Assembly (NCBI GenBank): GCA_031547305.1
Contig: JAVBSC010000044.1
Coordinates: 1 to 12,449 of the forward strand
Length of the DNA stretch: 12,449 bases
Reading direction: 5' to 3'
DNA from: JAVBSC01 sp031547305
GTDB lineage: Bacteria > Desulfobacterota > Desulfovibrionia > Desulfovibrionales > Desulfovibrionaceae
A model generated the notes under the pieces. The model ran no database searches. It saw nothing but the letters and a program-made list of their open reading frames with translations, and was not told the origin of the DNA. This document shows, piece after piece, positions 1 through 6,423 of the stretch. Each line of letters starts with the position of its first letter. Positions within the stretch are counted from its first letter, which is position 1. Made by a program: the position numbers and the translations under genes.

Positions 1-724
1 ATTCTTTAATCCAGGGGTGATCCACTTTTAAAAGCTCCGGAATGCCGCCCACGGCAAAGATGCGTTTTTCCGCCAGCACGGCCACGCGGTCGCAGATGGC
101 GTACAGGCTGTCCATGTCGTGGGTGACCAGGCAGACCGTAAGGCCTATGGCCCCGCGCAGGGTATGCACCAGGGAGTCAAAGGCCGCCGCGCCTACGGGA
201 TCCAGCCCGGCCGTGGGTTCATCCAGGAGCAGAATGGCCGGGTCCATGGCCAGAGCCCTGGCCAGACCGGCGCGCTTGCGCATGCCGCCGGAGAGTTCGG
301 ACGGGTATTTGTTCAGCGCGGACTGCGGCAATCCCACCATGTCCACTTTCATGCCCGCGATTTTGTCCTGGAGCTTTTTGGAAATGCCCGTTTATTCGCG
401 CAGGGGCACCTGAATGTTCTCCCGCACGGTCAGGGAGGAAAACAAGGCCCCGTCCTGAAAAAGCACGCCCCAGCGCCGGCGGGCCCGCTCCCAGGCGTCC
501 GGGCCGGACCTGGTCAGGTTGACGCCCATGACCGTGACCTCGCCTTCCTTCTGGCGCTGCAGGCCGATTATGGTGCGCAGAAGCACGGATTTGCCCGTGC
601 CGGAACCGCCGATGAGCGCGATGATCTCGCCCCGCCGGATATCCAGGTCCAGATGCTCGTGCACGGCGTTCTGGCCGAAGCTGTTGGTGATGTCCCGCAG
701 GGCTATGGCTATTTCCGGCTCCAT
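1..724 (-). pseudogene. mlaF: MlaF-like lipid ABC transporter ATPase, interrupted by an in-frame stop; 3' end outside window
   Basis: This encodes the cytoplasmic ATPase that would power the adjacent MlaE permease in lipid traffic between the inner and outer membranes. From ATG 724 the first 110 codons carry Walker A (GGSGTGKS, residues 39-46) and the Q-loop (FQDG, from residue 89). Codon 111 (392-394) is TAA. The same frame then stays open for 130 codons to the window edge and encodes the signature LSGGM (144-148), Walker B with the D-loop (LLLDEPTAGLD, about 165-175) and the H-loop His (202). One nonsense codon therefore splits an otherwise intact gene of normal length (about 265 residues in the family, 241 codons seen). 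The truncated product lacks the signature and Walker B and cannot be an ATPase. The start is two bases after the mlaE stop, with AGGA eight bases upstream. An overlapping TTG at 730 is a weaker alternative start. A sequencing or assembly error at this base is a real alternative. Confidence 0.88.
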
Positions 725-726
725 CC

Positions 727-1881
727 TCAAAATCCTATGGAAGTGAACAGAAGCGCGAAAAGCGCGTCCAGGGCAATGACCATGAAGATGGCCTCGACAA
801 CGGACTGGGTTGTCAGACGGCCCACGGATTCCGCGCTGCCCGTGGCCTGAAAGCCTTGGAAGCAGCCGATCAGCCCGATGGTCATTGCAAAAAACGGGGC
901 TTTTATCATGCCCACCAGAAAGTTGTTGTAGTTAACCAGATCCCGGAAGCGATCCATAAATGCCGCCGGCGTCAGATCCATGGACAGCCAGACGGCCATC
1001 ATTCCGCCGAATATGCCCATAAAATCCGCAATGAGCACCAGGGCGGGCAAGGTAAGGATCAGGGCGACAACCCGGGGGATGACCAGCATATCCATGGGGT
1101 CCAGGCCCATGGAACGCATGGCCGCCACTTCCTCGTTGGCCATCATGGCGCCGATCTGGGCGGTGAATGACGACCCGGAGCGTCCGGCCACCAGGATTGC
1201 GGTTATGATGACGGCCATTTCCCGCAGAGTGGAAATTTCCAGCAGGTTGATCACAAAGATCTGCGCCCCGAAGCGCATAAGCTGGGCGGCGCTCATATAG
1301 GCCGTAACCATGCCGATCAAAAAAGAGAGCAGGGCCACAATGGGCACGGCCCGCACCCCGGTGTGCTCTATGTGGTAGACAAGGGAGACCAGGCGCAGCT
1401 TCCACGGCCTTGCCAGGGCGGCGGCAAGGCTGGCCAGAAAATAGCCGGTAAAGCCCAAAAGCTGCCAGGCCACTTGTATTTCTTCCACAATGCCGGCGCC
1501 GACGCTGTGAAAAAAAACAAGAAAGCCGTAGCGGTGGTCCGCTGGCGGCGAATCCGCGCGCGCCGCGTGCCCGGCGTAATCCAGAAGCTTCTGAAAACGC
1601 TCCCCCGCGCCGGCAATCCGGCAATGTGAATTTTCGGCGTAAAGGTTTATGAGCATGGCCCCGGCCGTATCCAGGTGGCTAAGTCCGGCAAGATCCAAGG
1701 TTTTCAGGTCTCCGGCCGCCCGCAAGTCGGATTTGAGCAGTTTGTCCGCCTGCTCCAGGTTTGCCACGGTCCAGGCGCCGGCCAGAAAGGCCGTGCGGCC
1801 TTCGGCTGTGGCGCGCAGGTTTACCGATGGCCGCTGATCGGCCGGAATGTTGGCTGTTGGCGTACTCAATACTGCATCCAA
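727..1881 (-). CDS. mlaE: MlaE-family lipid ABC transporter permease with N-terminal STAS domain
   Basis: This is an inner-membrane permease of the Mla/DUF140 family, 384 residues. Residues about 16-110 look like a STAS domain (LDLAGLSHLDTAGAMLINLY, 61-80), which corresponds to the separate MlaB subunit of enterobacteria. Residues about 125-384 are the MlaE permease, with several hydrophobic helices and the family motif region LREMAVIITAILVAGRSGSS followed by EEVAAMRSMGLDP (about 219-262), the segment expected to contact the ATPase. It is followed after two bases by the mlaF-like gene, so the two form an operon. The start is uncertain. The frame opens after a TAG at 1900-1902, and the first start codon is TTG 1881 with no clear Shine-Dalgarno. 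Another TTG lies at 1869, and the first in-frame ATG falls inside the STAS domain. No substrate-binding MlaD gene is visible in the window. It probably lies beyond the left edge. Confidence 0.93.
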   Translation of the reverse strand: MDAVLSTPTANIPADQRPSVNLRATAEGRTAFLAGAWTVANLEQADKLLKSDLRAAGDLKTLDLAGLSHLDTAGAMLINLYAENSHCRIAGAGERFQKLLDYAGHAARADSPPADHRYGFLVFFHSVGAGIVEEIQVAWQLLGFTGYFLASLAAALARPWKLRLVSLVYHIEHTGVRAVPIVALLSFLIGMVTAYMSAAQLMRFGAQIFVINLLEISTLREMAVIITAILVAGRSGSSFTAQIGAMMANEEVAAMRSMGLDPMDMLVIPRVVALILTLPALVLIADFMGIFGGMMAVWLSMDLTPAAFMDRFRDLVNYNNFLVGMIKAPFFAMTIGLIGCFQGFQATGSAESVGRLTTQSVVEAIFMVIALDALFALLFTSIGF

Positions 1882-1929
1882 ATTTTTTGATAATGGAGGC
1901 TATAACGCATATCACCCACCCCCGCAAGC

Positions 1930-1957
1930 TTTATAGGGGCGGCGCGGGCGCGGTCAA
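1930..1957 (-). promoter_or_regulatory. Candidate sigma-70 promoter for the mla genes
   Basis: On the minus strand, TTGACC (1957-1952) and TATAAA (1935-1930) are separated by 16 bases. A transcript would begin near 1923, about 40 bases before the mlaE start. The -35 box overlaps the stop codon of the upstream kinase gene, so the mla genes could be transcribed separately from it. This is a pattern match only. Confidence 0.4.
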
Positions 1958-4827
1958 ATGTTGCCAGGCTCCGGGCAGCCGGGAAGGTATTTTTTGAGCT
2001 TGGCGATAACATCGTCCATATTCAGGGGTTTGCCAACATGATCGGTCATGCCGGCGGCCAGGCATTTTTCAATATCCTCGCGAAAAACGTTGGCCGTCAT
2101 GGCCACTATCGGGATACTTCCGGCCAGCGGCGAATCCATGGACCGGATGCGCCTGGTGGCTTCGTATCCATCCATTTCCGGCATATGGATGTCCATGAAG
2201 ATCATATCGTAGGCGGAAGGGTCTTGCTGGAACATCCGGCAGGCTTCCAGGCCGTTTTCCGCGCTGTCTATGGTCAGGGCGGTGTATTGCAGCAGCGAGA
2301 TCAGTATTTCCCGATTGATGTCAATATCTTCGGCCAGAAGGATGCGGCGGCCGGCAAAGCAGCCTTCGTCCGCGAGTTCGGCGGCCTGCGGGATGGCTTC
2401 GTGTTTCGGCAACCCCAGGCACTCGTTAATGCAGTCCACGATCAGGGAAGGGAACAAGGGCTTGGGCATGAACCGGTCCACGCCGGCCTCTCTGGCTTCG
2501 GATTCGATCTCGCTCCATTCGGTGGCGGAAATCATGATCACGATTACGCTTGATCCAAAGCTGTCCTTGATTCGCCTGGTCAGCTCAATGCCGTCCATGC
2601 CGGGCATTTTCCAGTCCGCGAAGATTATGTTGAAAGGGGCGTCCATATTTGCGGCGATGATTTGGATGGCCTCCTCGCCGTTGGCCGCCACCCGGCAGAA
2701 AACGCCAAGGGACTGGGCGAAATGCAGAAAATATTCCCGCACTTCCGGAGCGTCGTCCACAACCAAAAAGCGAAGGCTTTTCCAGTCTATATCCGGGTTG
2801 AGCGAATTTTTCCGGATGTCCGCGCCTTTTTGCGCCTTGATGGTAAAAATGAACCGGGAGCCTTGGCCGGCTTCGGATTCCACCCAGATTTCGCCCCCCA
2901 TCATGTTGACGATATTTTTGGAAATAGCCAGGCCCAGGCCTGTGCCGCCATATTTGCGCGAAATTCCGCCGTCCGCCTGCTCAAAGGAGTGGAACAGCTT
3001 GCTCTGCTGCTCCAGCGGAATGCCTATGCCGTTGTCGCTGACCTCAATACGCAGGGTGCACAGGCCATTGTCATCCTCGGCCGTTTTTTTGACCGAGAGG
3101 GTAATGGAGCCTTTTTCCGGAGTGAATTTCACGGCGTTGGAGAGCAGGTTGGCGATTACCTGGGCGAGCCGCTGCTCGTCGCAGATTATGGAGTGCGGCA
3201 CGCTCTTGCCGATGTTGATGATCAGGTTCTGGCCTTTTTCTTCCACCCGGAAGTTAATGACGTTTATGACCCGGATGAGCATCTTTTCAAAATTGAATTC
3301 GGAAAAAAACAGGTCAAACTTGTTCGCCTCTATCTTGGACATGTCCAGGATGTCGTTGATCACCCCCAGCAAATGGTTGGAAGCGTCGCTGATTTTGTCC
3401 AGACAGTACTGCTTTTTTTCCGGATCCCTGGAGGCCTTGGCAATGCTGGCCATGCCGATGATGGCGTTCATCGGGGTGCGCATTTCATGGCTCATTCGGG
3501 ATAAAAATTCACTTTTGGCGCGGTTTGACTGCTCCGCCTGCTCCTTGGCCGTCACCAGCGCCTCTTCGAGCTGTCTTTTTTCTGTAATGTCCGAAGCGAT
3601 GACCCCCACGCCCACGCCTTTGAAGTCCGTCCGGAATCCGGAAACGGAGAAGATGCGGCGTTGCCCGTCCTTTTTGATGAGCGGCAGTTCGGCTTCAACC
3701 TTTCCGTGGCTAAGGACACGGGGAATCAGCGTCTCCATGGCCAGTTTGTAGGTTTCCTCGTCCATAAGCATGGCCAGGCCGCCGGCGGCGAATTCCCCCG
3801 CGCTGTAGCCGACCAAGTCCAGGGCGCCCTGGTTGAAGTATTCAAACCGGCCGTCCTGGCTTATATAAGTGATGGAGTTGGGGGAACTGTTCACTATTGA
3901 AGACATGCGCGCCAGCTTCTCTTCCGTCACGTTGCGGGTGATCACCCCGGAAATGACGTTGCCGACCATAGTGAGCAACTGAACGTCGCTGCCGGTCCAT
4001 TCGTGGCTGCCCTGGCAGTCGTCAAAGCTGAGCTGCCCCCAGAATTTGCCGTCGACATAAATCGGAACGACCAGAAAGGCCGTTATGCCCAGCGCGATCA
4101 GCTTGGCGAATTCCGGTTTTCCACGGATGTCCGACTGCTCGATATGAGAAAGACGGCGGTTCACAAAAGCGTCATGGACCGTTGACACATCGCTGGAATG
4201 AAAAACCACGCTGTCCAGCCTGGGCACTTCCTGGCTTTCGTTATACCAGACGTGGGAGTAGTCCAGCGTGCCGCGCTCCTGGTCCAGGCGGGCCAGGACT
4301 ATCCGGCTGACGTTCAGGAATTCTCCGGACATTTGCAGCGCGTTGCGAATCAGCATGGACATATCGTCCATGGAAATGAAGCTCCGGGCGATATCAGCCA
4401 TCAATTCCTGCTGCTTCAGCCTTTTTTTAAGGGCCGCCTGGGCTTCCTTGATGCTGGTTATGTCCACGGAGTGTTGAAGGTGGGCCTTTTTGCCGCCGAT
4501 CCAATCAATCAGGCGGTCGGTGTTTCTGTAGTAATGCCCGGTCAGGGAGCTGTGCTCCTCCCAGGTGATCACGGCTCCCGGATTTTTGGCCAGCTTGGGG
4601 TTTGGGCAAAAGCCGCAGCGCCGCGTAAAGCCGGACTGCAAGACCTGCCAGCAGATTTTTCCGACGGCGTTGTCCCTGATCCCGTAGTGCTCGGCCATTT
4701 TGTCGTTAATGAACAGAATTTCGTCGGTCTCAGGATCCGAAACGTATATATACGCATCTATGCCGTTGATGATGCTCTGTAAAATGTCTATGGATATTTT
4801 TGAATCCTGACCGCTTTTTCGCGCCAT
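1954..4827 (-). CDS. Soluble hybrid histidine kinase: PAS-GAF-PAS-HisKA-HATPase-REC-REC
   Basis: This is a 957-residue cytoplasmic hybrid sensor kinase with no membrane segment. Domains in order: a PAS domain at about 12-125, with Cys59 and a Cys71-x-x-Cys74 pair; a GAF domain at about 140-297; a second PAS at about 305-420; HisKA with the phospho-acceptor His447 in SHEMRTPMNAIIGM; a HATPase_c domain with its N box (N560 to N564), DNGIGIP (598-604) and GGTGLGLAI (627-635); receiver 1 at about 686-805 (D691/D692, D738, K789); and receiver 2 at about 826-950 (E833/D834, D879, T911, K933). Both receivers keep the phospho-accepting Asp and the Lys, and no HPt domain follows, so phosphate must leave through a separate HPt or response regulator not seen here. 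The start ATG has GGGAG eight bases upstream. The input signal is unknown. The cysteines suggest redox, metal or cofactor sensing, which is inference. Confidence 0.95.
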   Translation of the reverse strand: MARKSGQDSKISIDILQSIINGIDAYIYVSDPETDEILFINDKMAEHYGIRDNAVGKICWQVLQSGFTRRCGFCPNPKLAKNPGAVITWEEHSSLTGHYYRNTDRLIDWIGGKKAHLQHSVDITSIKEAQAALKKRLKQQELMADIARSFISMDDMSMLIRNALQMSGEFLNVSRIVLARLDQERGTLDYSHVWYNESQEVPRLDSVVFHSSDVSTVHDAFVNRRLSHIEQSDIRGKPEFAKLIALGITAFLVVPIYVDGKFWGQLSFDDCQGSHEWTGSDVQLLTMVGNVISGVITRNVTEEKLARMSSIVNSSPNSITYISQDGRFEYFNQGALDLVGYSAGEFAAGGLAMLMDEETYKLAMETLIPRVLSHGKVEAELPLIKKDGQRRIFSVSGFRTDFKGVGVGVIASDITEKRQLEEALVTAKEQAEQSNRAKSEFLSRMSHEMRTPMNAIIGMASIAKASRDPEKKQYCLDKISDASNHLLGVINDILDMSKIEANKFDLFFSEFNFEKMLIRVINVINFRVEEKGQNLIINIGKSVPHSIICDEQRLAQVIANLLSNAVKFTPEKGSITLSVKKTAEDDNGLCTLRIEVSDNGIGIPLEQQSKLFHSFEQADGGISRKYGGTGLGLAISKNIVNMMGGEIWVESEAGQGSRFIFTIKAQKGADIRKNSLNPDIDWKSLRFLVVDDAPEVREYFLHFAQSLGVFCRVAANGEEAIQIIAANMDAPFNIIFADWKMPGMDGIELTRRIKDSFGSSVIVIMISATEWSEIESEAREAGVDRFMPKPLFPSLIVDCINECLGLPKHEAIPQAAELADEGCFAGRRILLAEDIDINREILISLLQYTALTIDSAENGLEACRMFQQDPSAYDMIFMDIHMPEMDGYEATRRIRSMDSPLAGSIPIVAMTANVFREDIEKCLAAGMTDHVGKPLNMDDVIAKLKKYLPGCPEPGNI

Positions 4828-4943
4828 TGCGCCAGCTCCCGCAAAATTGATGGCTATTCATAACCCTAATCTTAAAATCATAACACAATATTTTTCCGTC
4901 CGCTATCCCTACAAATGGCTAGTGGTTGTTCGCAAAATAAACA

Positions 4944-5162
4944 CTATAAAACCAATCGGGATTTTGCGGCGCGGAGCTGCCGTAAGTCCGCAAGAAACGC
5001 GCGGGCGTTGCTACGCCATGCTTCGCGGCGCCGGAGCATTTTATCTGGCTGGAAAATTTCAAAGTTAAAATATTCCAGTTGGAGTGGAATTGCCTTTAGC
5101 CGTTTCGCGGAAAAACATGCGCCGGCCTCCGCCCAGCGCGGCCAGTCGGCGCGGGAATCCAC
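4944..5162 (-). CDS. Doubtful small ORF, 72 residues, unknown function
   Basis: I do not recognise this protein. It begins at GTG 5162, only 12 bases after the stop of the ADP-ribosylglycohydrolase gene, with AAGGGG about eight bases upstream, so it could be translated as the next gene of that transcript. The 72 residues are rich in Arg, Ala and Leu, contain a single Cys, and have no membrane segment. A charged Arg/Leu/Ala-rich C-terminal half (from about residue 42) could form helices. Codon use is mixed: its start and end resemble neighbouring genes, while the middle (about 5060-5100) is AT-rich. A weak hairpin lies inside it. It may equally be a chance ORF in intergenic DNA. Confidence 0.22.
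   Translation of the reverse strand: MDSRADWPRWAEAGACFSAKRLKAIPLQLEYFNFEIFQPDKMLRRREAWRSNARAFLADLRQLRAAKSRLVL
5072..5090 (-). terminator. Weak hairpin, possible terminator of the ADP-ribosylglycohydrolase gene
   Basis: Arms ATTCCA (5072-5077) and TGGAAT (5085-5090) are perfectly complementary around a 7-base loop. On the minus strand the hairpin is followed by ATTTTAACTTT. The stem is short and AT-rich, so termination would be weak. It lies about 85 bases after the stop of the gene and inside the doubtful small ORF. Confidence 0.2.
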
Positions 5163-5174
5163 CGCCGCCGCCCC

Positions 5175-6080
5175 TTACCGGCAGGGAACCTCCAGCTCTC
5201 TGCCGGCGGCCAGGGTTTGCAGCCAGGAATCCGGGATCCAGTCCGCCCCGTGCCTTGCGCCAAAGAGCGTGCCCAGCATCAGGCCGCGGGCGCAGGAGTC
5301 CCCGCCGGCCATGACGTTTTGCACCAGCCCTTCCAGTGGCTCCCGCGCGTATTTTATGGCCAGGTAAAGCACTGAAGGCATGGCGTCCAGGGCGGAACAG
5401 GACTGCCCGAAGGCAGCCACGGACGTCAGCGGGCCTTGTTCCAGGCGGGAGGTGGCCAAGGCCAGCCATTTTCCGGCCGGCAGGGTCGAATAAGCTTTGG
5501 CGGCGGATTTATCCAGGGCCACGGGGATTTCGTCCCCCAGGTAAATATGGTGCAGGGCCTGGACGAAAAATTCAGCAATATCCGCGAGAAGCGGATTGCC
5601 GTGGGTAAACGTGGTCTGGGCTTTGGCGTCTTCCGCAAGGGCCTGGAGCGCCGCGGCATCTTGCGGATTATGCGCGCAAAGCAGCGGAGCCAGGCGGGCC
5701 GGGCCGGAAAAATCGGAAGAATCCGATCCGCAGTGCCCGTAGTCCGCTCCGGCGTGCAGTTTGGCCAGGGTGTCTCTGGAGGCGTGATCCATGTAGCCGG
5801 CGTAAAACTCCATCATGCTCCGCCAGCGTCCGGCGAATTCGTTCAGGCTGAAGCGGCCGGTATCGTTCACGCAACGCAGCAGAAGAAGGGCCTGATCCCC
5901 GTAGTGGGACTGATCCCCGGCCTTTTTGCCGGTATGATAGTTGTTGAGCGTGGGTGGCAGAAGCTCCCGCACTTCGCCAAGGCTGTTCCTGATGCGCTGC
6001 TGATCGTATTCCCAATGTGCGCCCAGAGCCAGAGAATCGGCCGCGAAGGCGCCCAGGATGGCTCCCCGTGTTCTGTCCAT
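5175..6080 (-). CDS. ADP-ribosylglycohydrolase (ARH/DraG) family protein, crystallin-J-like branch
   Basis: This is a 301-residue soluble protein of the all-helical ARH fold, a family that removes ADP-ribose from proteins or small molecules using two metal ions held by Asp/Thr/Glu residues. Supporting sequence: RGAILGAFAADSLALGAHWEYD (5-26) matches the family N-terminus. SHYGDQALLLL (58-68) stands where DraG-type enzymes have their first metal motif (Thr-Asp-Asp/Glu-Thr). SSDFSGPARLAPL (121-133) and TFTHGNP (157-163) follow. The C-terminal motif is GGDSCARGLMLGTLFGA (259-275), where classical enzymes usually have Asp-x-Asp-Thr. These differences resemble the crystallin-J1/selenoprotein-J-like branch, whose activity is not settled. 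ATG 6080 is chosen because family similarity begins there. AAGGAG lies 12 bases upstream, a long spacing. The open frame continues upstream to 6179 without family similarity. No ADP-ribosyltransferase partner lies nearby. Confidence 0.85.
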   Translation of the reverse strand: MDRTRGAILGAFAADSLALGAHWEYDQQRIRNSLGEVRELLPPTLNNYHTGKKAGDQSHYGDQALLLLRCVNDTGRFSLNEFAGRWRSMMEFYAGYMDHASRDTLAKLHAGADYGHCGSDSSDFSGPARLAPLLCAHNPQDAAALQALAEDAKAQTTFTHGNPLLADIAEFFVQALHHIYLGDEIPVALDKSAAKAYSTLPAGKWLALATSRLEQGPLTSVAAFGQSCSALDAMPSVLYLAIKYAREPLEGLVQNVMAGGDSCARGLMLGTLFGARHGADWIPDSWLQTLAAGRELEVPCR

Positions 6081-6125
6081 ATGCGTTAAAAACTCCTTAT
6101 GCGTCTTGTTTAAATAAAATTTATC

Positions 6126-6146
6126 ATATTGTATCGCATAACATAT
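6126..6146. promoter_or_regulatory. Imperfect 9+3+9 palindrome in the promoter of the ADP-ribosylglycohydrolase gene
   Basis: The arms ATATTGTAT (6126-6134) and ATAACATAT (6138-6146) match at 7 of 9 positions around the centre CGC. The palindrome covers the candidate -10 box and most of the -35/-10 spacer, a position where a dimeric repressor would block transcription. No regulator is identified, and the AT-rich composition makes chance symmetry possible. Confidence 0.3.
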
Positions 6147-6158
6147 TAAAAAGGTCAA
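6128..6158 (-). promoter_or_regulatory. Candidate promoter for the ADP-ribosylglycohydrolase gene
   Basis: On the minus strand TTGACC (6158-6153) is followed after 19 bases by TACAAT (6133-6128). The boxes are good but the spacing is long. A transcript would start about 40 bases before ATG 6080. This supports independent expression and agrees with the AT-rich stretch between 6105 and 6150. Confidence 0.35.
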
Positions 6159-6366
6159 TGCGGCCTGGGTGCGGAACAAGGAAGAATTTCAGGGAATTGA
6201 GGTGAGGATAGCGGGCGCGGGAAGTTTGAATGGCCCGAAGGGCGGCTTCGCGCGGCGCAAGGCTTCAGCCGCGAGGATTATAAGCCGCTAACCCGGTGAA
6301 CAACGGGGTTTGCGGCGGGCTGGATTTGCCGGACTCAGTTTGCCGGCAAACCACGGCAAAGGCTGA
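6159..6366. other. GC-rich intergenic stretch without a gene
   Basis: These 208 bases separate the promoter of the ADP-ribosylglycohydrolase gene from the panF terminator. I see no coding frame with a start and ribosome site, and no tRNA. It holds short repeats, including two TTTGCCGG copies (6325-6332 and 6339-6346) and an AACCC/GGGTT pair near 6290-6310. Confidence 0.5.
6338..6351. repeat. Perfect 14-bp palindrome
   Basis: GTTTGCCGGCAAAC reads the same on both strands. A second half-site, TTTGCCGG, lies 14 bases to the left. It may be an operator or a repeat element. Nothing else in the window identifies its role. Confidence 0.4.
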
Positions 6367-6406
6367 AAAGGCCTGGATTCCCACTTTCACGGCAATCCAG
6401 GCCTTT
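6367..6406 (-). terminator. Strong hairpin terminator of the uraA-yhdT-panF operon
   Basis: AAAGGCCTGGATT (6367-6379) and AATCCAGGCCTTT (6394-6406) form a perfect 13-bp stem with a 14-base loop, 17 bases after the panF stop. Reading leftward the stem ends in four T residues. Reading rightward it is followed by TTTAATGTTTTAT, so it could act in both directions. Confidence 0.8.
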
Positions 6407-6423
6407 AATGTTTTATGCCGCTG

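Larger units (their letters stand above)
4828..5174. other. Intergenic region between the kinase and the ADP-ribosylglycohydrolase gene
   Basis: The 347 bases fall into two parts. The part nearest the kinase (about 4841-4960) is AT-rich and probably holds its promoter: a TATGAT-like -10 is present on the minus strand (4882-4877), but no matching -35 box. The rest is GC-rich and includes small inverted repeats (TTGCGG 4964-4969 with CCGCAA 4988-4993; GGCGT 5004-5008 with ACGCC 5013-5017) and one weak small ORF listed separately. I see no RNA gene here. Confidence 0.5.

Noticed and set aside
119..850. 243-codon rightward open frame over the broken mlaF
   Set aside because: The minus strand carries all ABC ATPase motifs in order, and the rightward translation shows no family features.
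2270..3751. 493-codon rightward open frame
   Set aside because: It lies wholly antisense to the histidine kinase, whose domains are unmistakable. The predicted protein is low-complexity, rich in Ser, Met and Arg, and resembles nothing.
4877..4882. TATGAT box as a kinase promoter
   Set aside because: No recognisable -35 element stands 16-18 bases upstream on the minus strand, so it is mentioned only as part of the intergenic description.
5175..6080. DarT/DarG-like or DraT/DraG-like ADP-ribosylation system
   Set aside because: No transferase gene lies beside the hydrolase, and the neighbours are a sensor kinase and an uptake operon, so there is no support for a two-gene system here.
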